Part shown: piece by piece, positions 26,124 to 34,666 of the stretch
How positions within the stretch are numbered: the stretch's first letter is position 1
Layout: each line of letters starts with the position of its first letter
Source: Opitutia bacterium Tous-C8FEB
Lineage (GTDB): Bacteria > Verrucomicrobiota > Verrucomicrobiia > Opitutales > Opitutaceae
Direction: 5' to 3'
DNA length: 64,000 nucleotides
NCBI GenBank assembly: GCA_002304435.1
Contig: NEUZ01000002.1
Coordinates: forward strand, 1-64,000
Program-made: the position numbers and the translations under genes
The notes under the pieces: generated by a model
Told to the model about the DNA's origin: nothing
What the model saw: the letters and a program-made list of their open reading frames with translations, nothing else
The model's database searches: none

Positions 26124-26322
26124 CCCCCAGCGAGGCACGTTTCCGCGGCGGGCGTAAAGCGGTTTCCCGCCGCGCCTGGCGCGCGGGGGGAATCGCCCAG
26201 CTGGCCGGGCAAGGCGCTTTCGCCCTTGCCGGACGGGGACTTCGGGGCTTTCTGTCGGCCCTTAACACCCCGCGATCGCCGGCGAAACTCCGTGCCGGAC
26301 CGGCCGCGACCCTGATCCAACT

Positions 26323-28272
26323 ATGAACCTGCCCCCGTCCCGCCGGATTCTTTCCGGCCTCGTCCTCGGCCTTGCCGCCGCGCTGCCGTCCGCCTCCGCC
26401 CTCCAGCTCTCGGAGGGCGAGCTCAAGGTAAGTTTCGACTCCACGCTCTCCTTCGGCGGCCTCTACCGACTACAGAATCCGGACCGCGGCTTGGTGGGTC
26501 CCGCAAGCAACACCCCCGGCGCCTCCGGCGCACAGAACTCGGTCAACTCCGACGACGGCAACCTCAACTACGGCAAGGGGTGGGTCTCCCAGCTGCTCAA
26601 AGGCAACCACGACCTCGAAGTTCGTTACGGCAACTTCGGGGCGCTGGCCCGCGGGTACTGGTACAACGACTTCAAGGCGGACCAGACGCTGCGCACGCCG
26701 CTGTCGGATCAGGCCCTCGACCGCACGGTCAAGGGCGCGCAATTGCTAGACCTTTACGGGCGGGTGAAGACGAATGTGGCCGGTGACCTGCCCTTCGACC
26801 TGCGGATCGGGCGGCAGGTGCTGAGCCTCGGCGAAAGCACCTTCATCCCCAACGGCATCAACGTCATCAACGCGGCCGACCTCTCGAAGCTGCGGGTGCC
26901 CGGCTCCGAGCTGAAGGAGGCCCTGTTGCCAGTGAATATGGTGAAAGCCTCCATCGGCCTCACCCCCGAGATCACCGTAGAGCCCTTCTGGCTGCTGGAA
27001 TTCCGCCGGAACGAGCTCGAGCCCGCCGGCACCTACTTCTCGACCAACGACTTCGCGACCCGCGGCGGCCGCACGGTCTGGCTCGGCTTCGGCAGCATCG
27101 CCGACCAGGGCAGCAGCATCGGCGGTATCTCCCGGGCTGAGGATCGTGACGCCGGCAACTTCAACCAGTTCGGCGTCTCCACCCGCATCCTCGCCAAGGG
27201 CCTCAACAACACCGAGTTCGGCCTGTATTACGCGCGCTACAACAGCCGCTCCCCGATCATCAGCGCCCGGACCCCGACTACCCCAATCGACACCAACCTG
27301 ACCGGCCCGCTGACCGCCGCCTTCCTGCGCGGTGGTTTGCCGGCCGCCCAGGCCTCCGCCCAGGCAGCCGCGATCTTCCAGATGATCGTGAAGTCCTCCC
27401 TCGCGCCGACCACCCTGACGCCCGTCGAGATCGCCACCCTGCAGAGCCCACAGGTGCAGGCCGCCATCGCCGGCGCCCGCCAGATCGCGCTGCTCACCGC
27501 GGCTGCCTCCGGGCGCTACTTTACCGAGTACGCCGAGGACCTCAGCGTGTTCGGCCTCAGCTTCAACACCGCCCTCGGAGGTTCCGGCATCTCCTGGCAA
27601 GGCGAGGTTTCGCTCAAGAATGACGTCCCGCTGCAGATCGACGACGTCGAGCTGCTCTTCGCGACGCTCTCCTCCCTCGCGCCCCAGTTCGCGTCCGCCA
27701 ACCAGCTGGGCAACTATCTGGGCCAGTACGGCCGCGAGATCAGCGGCTACCGCCGCCACCGCGTCTGGACCGCCCAGTCGACGCTGACCAAGGTCTTCGG
27801 ACCGACGCTCGGCTCGCAGCAACTGACCGTCCTGGGCGAGGTCGGCGGCGTGTGGGCGAACCTGCCGTCGAAGGACGTCCTGCGTTACGACGGCCCCGGC
27901 ACCTTCAGCGGCGGCTCGCAGACGGCAATGAACACGGCCGGCTTCCCGCAGGTGGCCGCAACCGCGACCTCCGCCTTCGCGGACCGGTTCTCGTGGGGGT
28001 ACCAAGTCTTGGCGCGCCTCGATTACAACAACGTGCTGCCCAACGTGAACCTCCAGCCCACGATCGCCTTCACCCACGACGTCAAGGGCGTCACCCCGCT
28101 CCCGCTCGGCAACTTCATCGCCGGCCGGAAGAGCGTGAACGTCGCCGTCGAATTCACCTACCGCAACGCTTGGTCCCTCGAGCTGCGCTACGTGAACTTC
28201 ACCGGCGGCGGCAGATTCAACCTATTGTCGGACCGCGACTACGTCGCGACCACGCTCAAGTACTCCTTCTGA
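26323..28272 (+). CDS. DUF1302 outer-membrane protein
   Basis: A 649-residue protein with a Sec signal (RILSGLVLGLAAALPSASA). The body resembles the DUF1302 family: LSFGGLYRLQNPD, YGKGWVSQLLKGNHDLE, RIGRQVLSLGESTFIPNGIN and a C-terminal VAVEFTYRNAWSLELRYVNF, ending in aromatic KYSF. The terminal Phe and alternating pattern suggest an outer-membrane beta-barrel. It leads a four-gene unit with DUF1329 (20 nt gap), a YCF48-like protein and an RND transporter. In Proteobacteria these families occur together, and I infer that this is the outer-membrane component. Confidence 0.85.
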   Translation: MNLPPSRRILSGLVLGLAAALPSASALQLSEGELKVSFDSTLSFGGLYRLQNPDRGLVGPASNTPGASGAQNSVNSDDGNLNYGKGWVSQLLKGNHDLEVRYGNFGALARGYWYNDFKADQTLRTPLSDQALDRTVKGAQLLDLYGRVKTNVAGDLPFDLRIGRQVLSLGESTFIPNGINVINAADLSKLRVPGSELKEALLPVNMVKASIGLTPEITVEPFWLLEFRRNELEPAGTYFSTNDFATRGGRTVWLGFGSIADQGSSIGGISRAEDRDAGNFNQFGVSTRILAKGLNNTEFGLYYARYNSRSPIISARTPTTPIDTNLTGPLTAAFLRGGLPAAQASAQAAAIFQMIVKSSLAPTTLTPVEIATLQSPQVQAAIAGARQIALLTAAASGRYFTEYAEDLSVFGLSFNTALGGSGISWQGEVSLKNDVPLQIDDVELLFATLSSLAPQFASANQLGNYLGQYGREISGYRRHRVWTAQSTLTKVFGPTLGSQQLTVLGEVGGVWANLPSKDVLRYDGPGTFSGGSQTAMNTAGFPQVAATATSAFADRFSWGYQVLARLDYNNVLPNVNLQPTIAFTHDVKGVTPLPLGNFIAGRKSVNVAVEFTYRNAWSLELRYVNFTGGGRFNLLSDRDYVATTLKYSF

Positions 28273-28292
28273 ACCCCACCGGACCCCGTCCC

Positions 28293-29645
28293 ATGAACCT
28301 TCTCTCCTCCGCCCTCCTCCTGGCCGCCACGGCCAGCGCCGCCTGCGCGGCCGTCTCCGCCGCCGATGCCGCGCGCCTCGGCCAGGACCTCACGCCCCTC
28401 GGCGCCGAAGCCAAGGGCAACGCCGACGGCACCATCCCGGCTTGGACCGGCGGCATCACCACCCCGCCCTCGGGCTACCAGCCTGGGATGCACCATCCCG
28501 ACCCGTTCGCGGCTGACCAGCCCCGCTTCACCGTGACCGCGGCTAACGCGGCCCAGTACCAGGCCCAGCTGACTGCCGGGCAACTGGCGCTGCTCCAAGC
28601 CCATCCGACCTACAAGCTGACCGTCTACCCCACCCGCCGCAGCGCGTCCAACCCGCAGCGGGTCTATGACGCCACGCGGCAGAACGCGACCAGCGCCAAC
28701 CTCGTCTCGGGCGGCAACGGCATCGCCGGGGCCACGGTCGGCATTCCCTTCCCCATCCCGCAGAACGGGCTCGAGGTACTTTGGAACTCGCTCACCCGCT
28801 TTCGCGGCGTCGCCGCGACCCGCTACATCGACCAGGCAGCGGTCGAGCGCGGCGGCGGTTTCCAGTTAGTGAAGTTCGAGGACGAGTTCCTCTTCAATTA
28901 CACCCGCCCCGACATCACCGCCAAGGAGCTCGAGTCCTCCAACACCCTAATTTACTTTAAGCAAGCGGTCACGGCCCCGGCCCGCCTCGCCGGGACCATC
29001 CTGCTCGCCCAGGAGACGATGGATCAGGTCAAGGAGCCCCGCCGCGCTTGGGTCTACAACGCCGGCCGCCGCCGCGTGACCCGCGCCCCCAACGTCGCCT
29101 ATGACAATCCCGGCACCGCCGCGGACGGCCAGCGCACCAGCGACCAGTTCGATATGTTCAACGGCGCGCCCGACCGCTACGAGTGGACCCTCGTGGGCAA
29201 GAAGGAGATGCTCGTCCCCTACAACTCCTATAAGCTCCACGCCAAAGGCGTGAAGGTCGGCGAGATCCTCAAGCCGAACCACATCAACCCTGACCTGACC
29301 CGCCACGAACTGCACCGCGTCTGGGTGGTCGACGCCAAGCTCAAGCCCGGCACCTCTCACCTCTACAGTCGCCGCACCTTCTACATCGACGAGGATTCTT
29401 GGCAGATCCTCGCGGCGGACCAGTACGACGGCCGTGGCCAGCTCTGGCGCGTGTCCGAGGCTCACTGCATCAATTATTATGACGTGCAGGCCTTCTGGAG
29501 CACCCTTGAAGTCCACCACGACCTGCAGAACGGGCGCTACCTCGCCGTGGGCCTCGACAACGAGAACCGGATGTACGACTTCGGCATCAAGCGCACCCCG
29601 GCCGACTTCAACCCCGAGGCCCTGCGGCGCGACGGCGTCCGCTGA
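28293..29645 (+). CDS. DUF1329 exported protein
   Basis: A 450-residue exported protein (signal MNLLSSALLLAATASAACA). The DUF1329 family hallmark is seen at LGQDLTPLGAEAKGNADGTI, PAWTGGITTPPSGYQPG, GIPFPIPQNGLEVLWN, EPRRAWVYNAGRRRVTRAPN and ELHRVWVVDAKLKPG. The fold is related to LolA/LolB-type lipid-binding proteins, which would suit a periplasmic carrier of a hydrophobic ligand; that link is inference. It lies between the DUF1302 barrel and the YCF48-like protein in the same operon. Confidence 0.87.
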   Translation: MNLLSSALLLAATASAACAAVSAADAARLGQDLTPLGAEAKGNADGTIPAWTGGITTPPSGYQPGMHHPDPFAADQPRFTVTAANAAQYQAQLTAGQLALLQAHPTYKLTVYPTRRSASNPQRVYDATRQNATSANLVSGGNGIAGATVGIPFPIPQNGLEVLWNSLTRFRGVAATRYIDQAAVERGGGFQLVKFEDEFLFNYTRPDITAKELESSNTLIYFKQAVTAPARLAGTILLAQETMDQVKEPRRAWVYNAGRRRVTRAPNVAYDNPGTAADGQRTSDQFDMFNGAPDRYEWTLVGKKEMLVPYNSYKLHAKGVKVGEILKPNHINPDLTRHELHRVWVVDAKLKPGTSHLYSRRTFYIDEDSWQILAADQYDGRGQLWRVSEAHCINYYDVQAFWSTLEVHHDLQNGRYLAVGLDNENRMYDFGIKRTPADFNPEALRRDGVR

Positions 29646-29652
29646 CGCCGGG

Positions 29653-30588
29653 ATGCGTTCGCGCGCTCCCCTTGCGGCCAGCCTCGCCGCCTGCCTCCTC
29701 CCCGCGTTGCTGGCCGCCGGGGAGTCCCCCTTGCCCCGAGGCCTCCTGCTCGACGGCGCCGTGAGCGGTTCCGTCGCCATCGTCGTCGGGGAAAGAGGGA
29801 GCATCTGGGTCTCTCGAGCCCCCACCTCCGGCTGGCGCCGCGCGGACTCCCCCACCCGGGCCACCCTTACCGGAGTGGCCCTTGCTCCGCCCTCCGCCGA
29901 CGGCGGGCCGGAGGTCGGCTGGGCGGTCGGACACGATGCGCTCGTGCTCGGCACCCGCGACGGCGGCGCCACCTGGACCCGCCAGTTCCAAGGTGAAAAC
30001 CTGCAGGACTCCTTCCTCGACGTGCTCGCGCTGAACGCCCGACACGCCATCGCGGTCGGGGCTTACGGACTTTACCTCTCCACGCGGGACGGGGGCGCCA
30101 CGTGGGAGCGCCGCCAAGTGCGCGAGGGGGACGCCCACCTGAACCGGATTAGCCGCAGCGCGGCGGGCACGCTGTTCCTCGCCGGCGAATCGGGCACCCT
30201 GCTCCGCTCCCGGGATGAGGGGTTGAACTGGACTCCGCTCCGGGCTCCCTACGAGGGCTCCTTCCACGGGGTCCTGCCGCTTGACCGCCGGACCCTGATT
30301 GCCCACGGCCTGCGCGGACACCTGTACCGGTCCGCCGACGAAGGGGATACCTGGCAGGAGATCCCTCCCCCCGTCGTCGGGTTGCTCGCGACGGGCCTCC
30401 GGCTGCGTTCCAACCTCATTCTGATCGGCGGGCCGCCCCGGGCCCTAGCCCTCAGCCGCGACTACGGGCGCACCTTCAGCCTCGTGCCGGGGGCGCCAGC
30501 GACCGCGGTGGCCGAGCTCATTGAGCTCCCCGATGGCAGCGTGCTCGCCCTCGGCGAGGCGGGCGCCACCCCGGTCATCCTCCCATGA
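29653..30588 (+). CDS. YCF48-like (BNR-repeat) exported beta-propeller
   Basis: A 311-residue exported protein (signal LAASLAACLLPALLAAG) made of repeated BNR/Asp-box units: GTRDGGATW, STRDGGATW, SRDEGLNW, SADEGDTW and SRDYGRTF. Spacing of about 40-45 residues predicts a YCF48-type propeller. In photosystem assembly such proteins act as scaffolds, and here it would be periplasmic. It starts 7 nt after DUF1329 and overlaps the RND gene by ATGA, so it belongs to the same functional unit. Confidence 0.83.
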   Translation: MRSRAPLAASLAACLLPALLAAGESPLPRGLLLDGAVSGSVAIVVGERGSIWVSRAPTSGWRRADSPTRATLTGVALAPPSADGGPEVGWAVGHDALVLGTRDGGATWTRQFQGENLQDSFLDVLALNARHAIAVGAYGLYLSTRDGGATWERRQVREGDAHLNRISRSAAGTLFLAGESGTLLRSRDEGLNWTPLRAPYEGSFHGVLPLDRRTLIAHGLRGHLYRSADEGDTWQEIPPPVVGLLATGLRLRSNLILIGGPPRALALSRDYGRTFSLVPGAPATAVAELIELPDGSVLALGEAGATPVILP

Positions 30589-32939
30589 ACCCAGGCCCCT
30601 CGCGCCTCGATCGCTTCACGGGGTGGATGTTCCGGCACCGCAACGTGCTGGTCGCGCTCTTCACGGCGCTCACCGCCGGGATGCTCTGGCTGGCGCTCGG
30701 CGTTCGCGTCGACGCAAGTTTCGACAAGTCCCTGCCCCGCGGCCATCCGTACATCCAGACCTTCGTGAAGCACCAGGCGGCGTTCGGGGGCGCCAACCGG
30801 ATCCTCGTCGCCCTCGTCGCCCGGGAAGGGGACATCTTCAATCCGGAGTTCTTCGCCCAGCTGCGGAAGGTCACGGACGAGGTCACCTTCCTGCCGGCGG
30901 TCGACCGGCCGCAGGTGCAGTCCCTCTTCACGCCGAACGTCCGCTTCATCGAGGTCATCGAGGACGGCTTCGCGGGCGGGAACGTGATCCCGGCGGATTT
31001 CCAGCCGACGCCGGCCGCGTTTGCCCGGGTACGCGAGAACATCCTCAAGTCGGGCCGGCTCGGGCAGCTGGTGGCCCACGACTTCACCGCGGCGGTCGTC
31101 AGCGCCCAGTTGCTCGAGACCAATCCAGCGACCGGGCAGCGCGTGGATTACGCCACCGTGGCCGCCGGGCTAGAGCGCATCCGGGAGGGCGTGGCCACCG
31201 CGACGGGCGGGCGGGTGACCGTGCACATCATCGGTTTCGCGCAGATCGTCGGGGACGTGACTGCCGCGGCGGACAACATCCGCCTGATGTTTGTGGCCGC
31301 GTTGGTGGTGACCACCCTGCTGGTCTGGAACTACGCCGGCCGCTGGAAACTGGCCGCCGCCCCCATCGTGTGCTCGCTGGTGGCGGTCATCTGGCAACTG
31401 GGGATCGTGTCCGCCCTCGGGCTGGGGGTGGACCTATTCTCGATTCTGGTGCCGTTTCTGGTGTTCGCCATCGGGGTCAGCCACGGGGTACAAAAGATCT
31501 GCACCTTCCGGAACGAGGTCTTCAAGGGCCAGGACGGCCCCGCTGCGGCGCGCGCGGCCTTCAGCCAACTGATCGCTCCGGGCATCATCGCCCTGCTCAC
31601 GGACACGATCGGCTTCTTCACCATTATGGTGATCCCGATCCCGACCATCCAAGAGCTTGCTCTGATCGCCAGCCTTGGGGTGAGCGTGATCACGCTGACC
31701 AACTTCTTCCTGCTGCCGCTGCTGCTCTCCTACCTGCGTCTTCCCCCTGCCTACGCCGACTGGGTCGCCGCCCGGCGCCAGCGCGGCGAGGCCACCTGGG
31801 GGCGGCTCGCGCGCACACTCACCCCCGGCCCAGCGGCCGCCGTGGCACTGGTCAGCCTCGGCATCGGCGCGTGGGCCGTGCACTTCTCCAAGGAGGTGCG
31901 CATCGGGGACACCCAGGCCGGCGTACCCGAGCTAAGGCCGGATTCACGCTACAACCGGGACAGCCAGCTGATCGCGGGGAAGTTTTCCATCGGGGTGGAT
32001 TTGCTCAGCGTGATCGTCGAGACCGTGCCCGACGCGGGTGTCGACCACGGAGTGATGACGCTCGTCGACGAGTTCGAGGGGCGGATGCGGGAACTGCCGG
32101 GCGTGCAGTCCGTGGTCTCCTTAGCCGGGGTGGCCAAGGGGGTGAACGCCGGGTTCTGCGAGGGATCGCTCAAATGGCGGATCTTGCCCCGCAACCGCGA
32201 CGCGCTCGCGCAGGCCGTCGCGCCAGTCGAGACCGCGACCGGGCTGCTCAATGCGAATTCCTCCGTTTTGCCCGTCCTGATCTTCCTGCGCGACCACCGC
32301 GCGGAGACGCTGACCGAGGTTACGGCGGCGGTACAGGAGTTCGCCGCCCGGCACGACTCGCCGCAGACCCGGTTCCGACTGGCCAGCGGCAATGCCGGGG
32401 TGATGGCCGCGACCAACGAGGTGGTGGCCGCCGCGGAGAAACCTATCCTGTACTGGGTCTTCGGCTCCGTCATCGCGCTCTGCCTGATCGCCTTCCGCTC
32501 CGTCCGCGCCGCGCTCTGCATCGTGACCCCGCTCGCGATCGTCAGCTACCTCGGCTACGGGGTGATGGTCGCCCTCAATATCGGCCTCAAGCCGTCGACG
32601 CTCCCCGTCGTGGCCCTCGGGGCGGGGATCGGCGTGGACTACGGGATCTACATCTTCGCCCGCCTCCACGCCGAGCTGAAGGCGGGGGCACCGTTCGAGG
32701 ATGCCCTCTTCTGTGGCTTGAAGGACGCGGGCGCCGCCGTGGTTTTTACCGGGCTGACGCTCGCGATCGGGGTCAGCACCTGGGTGTTCTCGGACCTCAA
32801 GTTCCAGGCGGATATGGGCCTCCTGCTGACCTTTATGTTCACCGTGAATATGGTCGGCGCTATCTTCGTGATGCCCGCCTTGGCGCGGTGGCTCTGGCGG
32901 GGACACCGGGGCTCGGCCCACCTCTCCATCCCGCGCTGA
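30585..32939 (+). CDS. RND/MMPL-family transporter
   Basis: A 784-residue inner-membrane transporter with the RND plan: TM1 near residues 18-40, a periplasmic loop (VDASFDKSLPRGHPYIQTF), a block of TMs (LMFVAALVVTTLLVWNYA, VFAIGVSHGVQKICTF, FFTIMVIPIPTIQELALI), a second loop and a second TM block (IALCLIAFRSVRAALC, LGAGIGVDYGIYIFARLH, MFTVNMVGAIFVMPALAR). The GVDYGIYIFAR motif is like that of the MMPL/HpnN-type lipid exporters. It is about 250 residues shorter than AcrB-type pumps. It closes the DUF1302-DUF1329-YCF48 operon; a hydrophobic substrate such as a lipid is inferred. Confidence 0.88.
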   Translation: MNPGPSRLDRFTGWMFRHRNVLVALFTALTAGMLWLALGVRVDASFDKSLPRGHPYIQTFVKHQAAFGGANRILVALVAREGDIFNPEFFAQLRKVTDEVTFLPAVDRPQVQSLFTPNVRFIEVIEDGFAGGNVIPADFQPTPAAFARVRENILKSGRLGQLVAHDFTAAVVSAQLLETNPATGQRVDYATVAAGLERIREGVATATGGRVTVHIIGFAQIVGDVTAAADNIRLMFVAALVVTTLLVWNYAGRWKLAAAPIVCSLVAVIWQLGIVSALGLGVDLFSILVPFLVFAIGVSHGVQKICTFRNEVFKGQDGPAAARAAFSQLIAPGIIALLTDTIGFFTIMVIPIPTIQELALIASLGVSVITLTNFFLLPLLLSYLRLPPAYADWVAARRQRGEATWGRLARTLTPGPAAAVALVSLGIGAWAVHFSKEVRIGDTQAGVPELRPDSRYNRDSQLIAGKFSIGVDLLSVIVETVPDAGVDHGVMTLVDEFEGRMRELPGVQSVVSLAGVAKGVNAGFCEGSLKWRILPRNRDALAQAVAPVETATGLLNANSSVLPVLIFLRDHRAETLTEVTAAVQEFAARHDSPQTRFRLASGNAGVMAATNEVVAAAEKPILYWVFGSVIALCLIAFRSVRAALCIVTPLAIVSYLGYGVMVALNIGLKPSTLPVVALGAGIGVDYGIYIFARLHAELKAGAPFEDALFCGLKDAGAAVVFTGLTLAIGVSTWVFSDLKFQADMGLLLTFMFTVNMVGAIFVMPALARWLWRGHRGSAHLSIPR

Positions 32940-32969
32940 AGGCGGGCGGGAACACCGGGAACGGCGCGC

Positions 32970-34631
32970 TCAGGAGCCGAGCAACTCCTCGGCGTGGCGC
33001 TGGGCGCTCCGGGCCTGGCGATCCCCGAGCATTCGCGCCAGCTCGGTGACGCGCGCCTTCCGACTCCCGTGGATGGGCTCGATCCGGACCACCGCGCGCT
33101 CCCCGCTCTGGTCCTTGGTGACCACCAGATGGGCCGCGGCCTGCGCCGCCACTTGGGGCAGATGGGTCACGCACAACACCTGGTGCCCGCGGGCGATGCC
33201 CGCCATATTCTCGCCCACTACCTTGCCGATCTCGCCCCCGACGTTGGCGTCCACCTCGTCGAAAACCAGCAGCGGCACGCCGTCCAGATCCGCCAGCACG
33301 GTCTTCAGGGCGAGCATCACGCGGGCCAGTTCGCCGCTGGAAGCGATGCGGCTCAGGGGCAGCGGTGCCTCGCCGACGTTCGGGGAGAAGAGGAACTCAG
33401 CGCCCGAGTCGCCCGCCGGGCCCAGTTCCGGCAGCGAGGTCACCCGCACCTGGAAATCCGCCTTGGCGAAACCCAGCCGCGAGATCGCGCGGCCCGCCGT
33501 CCGCGCCAGCTCCCGGGCCGCTTTCTCCCGCCGGACCCGCAACGCCTGGGCCAGCCGCCGGGCCTCCCGCAAGGCCTCCGCCGCCTCCCGCTCCAACCGA
33601 GCCAGCACGCCCTCGACATCCCCCTGCACCTCCAGGCGACGCCGCATCTCCTCGCGGGCCGCCAGCACCGCCGCCAGGTCACCGCCGTGACGACGCCGCA
33701 CCTCCAGCCAGGTCGCCATCCGCTGCTCGATCTCCTGCGCCTGCTCGGGATCTAGGTTCAGGGCCTGACCCAGGGCCGCGAACTCCTCGGCCAGATCCGC
33801 CAGCTCCACGGCCGCGGAAGCCAACCGGCCGGCGAGCGGCGCGCTCGCCGGATCGAGCTCCTCCAGTTGCCGCGCCAGCCGCAACAGGGGCGCCAGCCGG
33901 GGCTGGATTCCGTCCTCACCGGCCAATCCCTGCCCCAGCCCCTCCGTCAAACCCGTCAACTCCTGCGCCCGGCTGAGCCGCTGGTGGTCGCGTTCCAACT
34001 GCTCGACGGCCTCGGCCGTCAGTTCCAGTTGATCCAGGCGCGCGAGCTGGGCCCGCAGGAAGTCGATCTGGTCGGGCGCGAGCCGCGCCTCGGACGCCAC
34101 CCGCCGCTGCTCGGCCGCCCGCTCGCGCCAGCGCGCGAAGGCCTGGCCATACGTCGTCAGGTCCTGTCCGTGGCGGCCGAACAGGTCCAGCAGCTCGCGC
34201 TGGCAGTCGTCCCGCAGGAGGCGCCGGGGCTCGCTGGGACCGTGGAAGTCGATCCACACCTCGCCCAAACGCTGCAGCGCCGCGAGGGTGGCCAGGCTGC
34301 CGTTGACGGTGATCCGGGGCGCCTTGTCGCGCGGGAGCGTGCGTCGCAGGAGCAGCGTGCCCTCCTCGCACGGCGGCAGCTGGAGTTCCTCGAGCACCGC
34401 ATTGAGACGCTCCGGGGCGGCAAAGTGCAGGACTGCCTCCACCTCTGCCGCGGGCGCGCCCTGCCGGATCACGGTCTTGTCCGCCCGTTCCCCTGCCAGC
34501 AGGCTCAGCGCGCCCAGCAGGATGCTTTTGCCGGCGCCGGTCTCCCCGGTGACGGCGGTGAAACCCGGGGTGAACTCCAGTTCCACCGCCTCAAGCAGGG
34601 CCAGATTCCGGATGCGAAGCGACTGCAGCAT
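32970..34631 (-). CDS. recN: DNA repair protein RecN
   Basis: An SMC-like ATPase acting in double-strand break repair. The 553-residue protein starts MLQSLRIRNLALLE, has Walker A GETGAGKS at residues 29-36, a long coiled-coil middle (about residues 150-370, rich in Arg, Gln, Leu and Glu) and C-terminal motifs FLFSPNVGEAPLPLSRIASS (ABC signature region), LLVFDEVDANVGGEIG (Walker B) and HLPQVAAQAAAHLVV. The longer in-frame ORF upstream runs over the neighbouring gene's tail and is not real. It lies 35 nt after the aroQ-pheC fusion on the same strand, so the two may be co-transcribed. Confidence 0.95.
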   Translation of the reverse strand: MLQSLRIRNLALLEAVELEFTPGFTAVTGETGAGKSILLGALSLLAGERADKTVIRQGAPAAEVEAVLHFAAPERLNAVLEELQLPPCEEGTLLLRRTLPRDKAPRITVNGSLATLAALQRLGEVWIDFHGPSEPRRLLRDDCQRELLDLFGRHGQDLTTYGQAFARWRERAAEQRRVASEARLAPDQIDFLRAQLARLDQLELTAEAVEQLERDHQRLSRAQELTGLTEGLGQGLAGEDGIQPRLAPLLRLARQLEELDPASAPLAGRLASAAVELADLAEEFAALGQALNLDPEQAQEIEQRMATWLEVRRRHGGDLAAVLAAREEMRRRLEVQGDVEGVLARLEREAAEALREARRLAQALRVRREKAARELARTAGRAISRLGFAKADFQVRVTSLPELGPAGDSGAEFLFSPNVGEAPLPLSRIASSGELARVMLALKTVLADLDGVPLLVFDEVDANVGGEIGKVVGENMAGIARGHQVLCVTHLPQVAAQAAAHLVVTKDQSGERAVVRIEPIHGSRKARVTELARMLGDRQARSAQRHAEELLGS

Positions 34632-34666
34632 AGTGGCGGGAACGGATGAGGCCGGGGCCGCGGGTG

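Noticed and set aside
30521-33049. An 842-codon plus-strand frame overlapping the RND gene in another frame.
   Set aside because: Its translation is Arg/Pro/Gly-rich; the RND frame has clear transmembrane helices and motifs.
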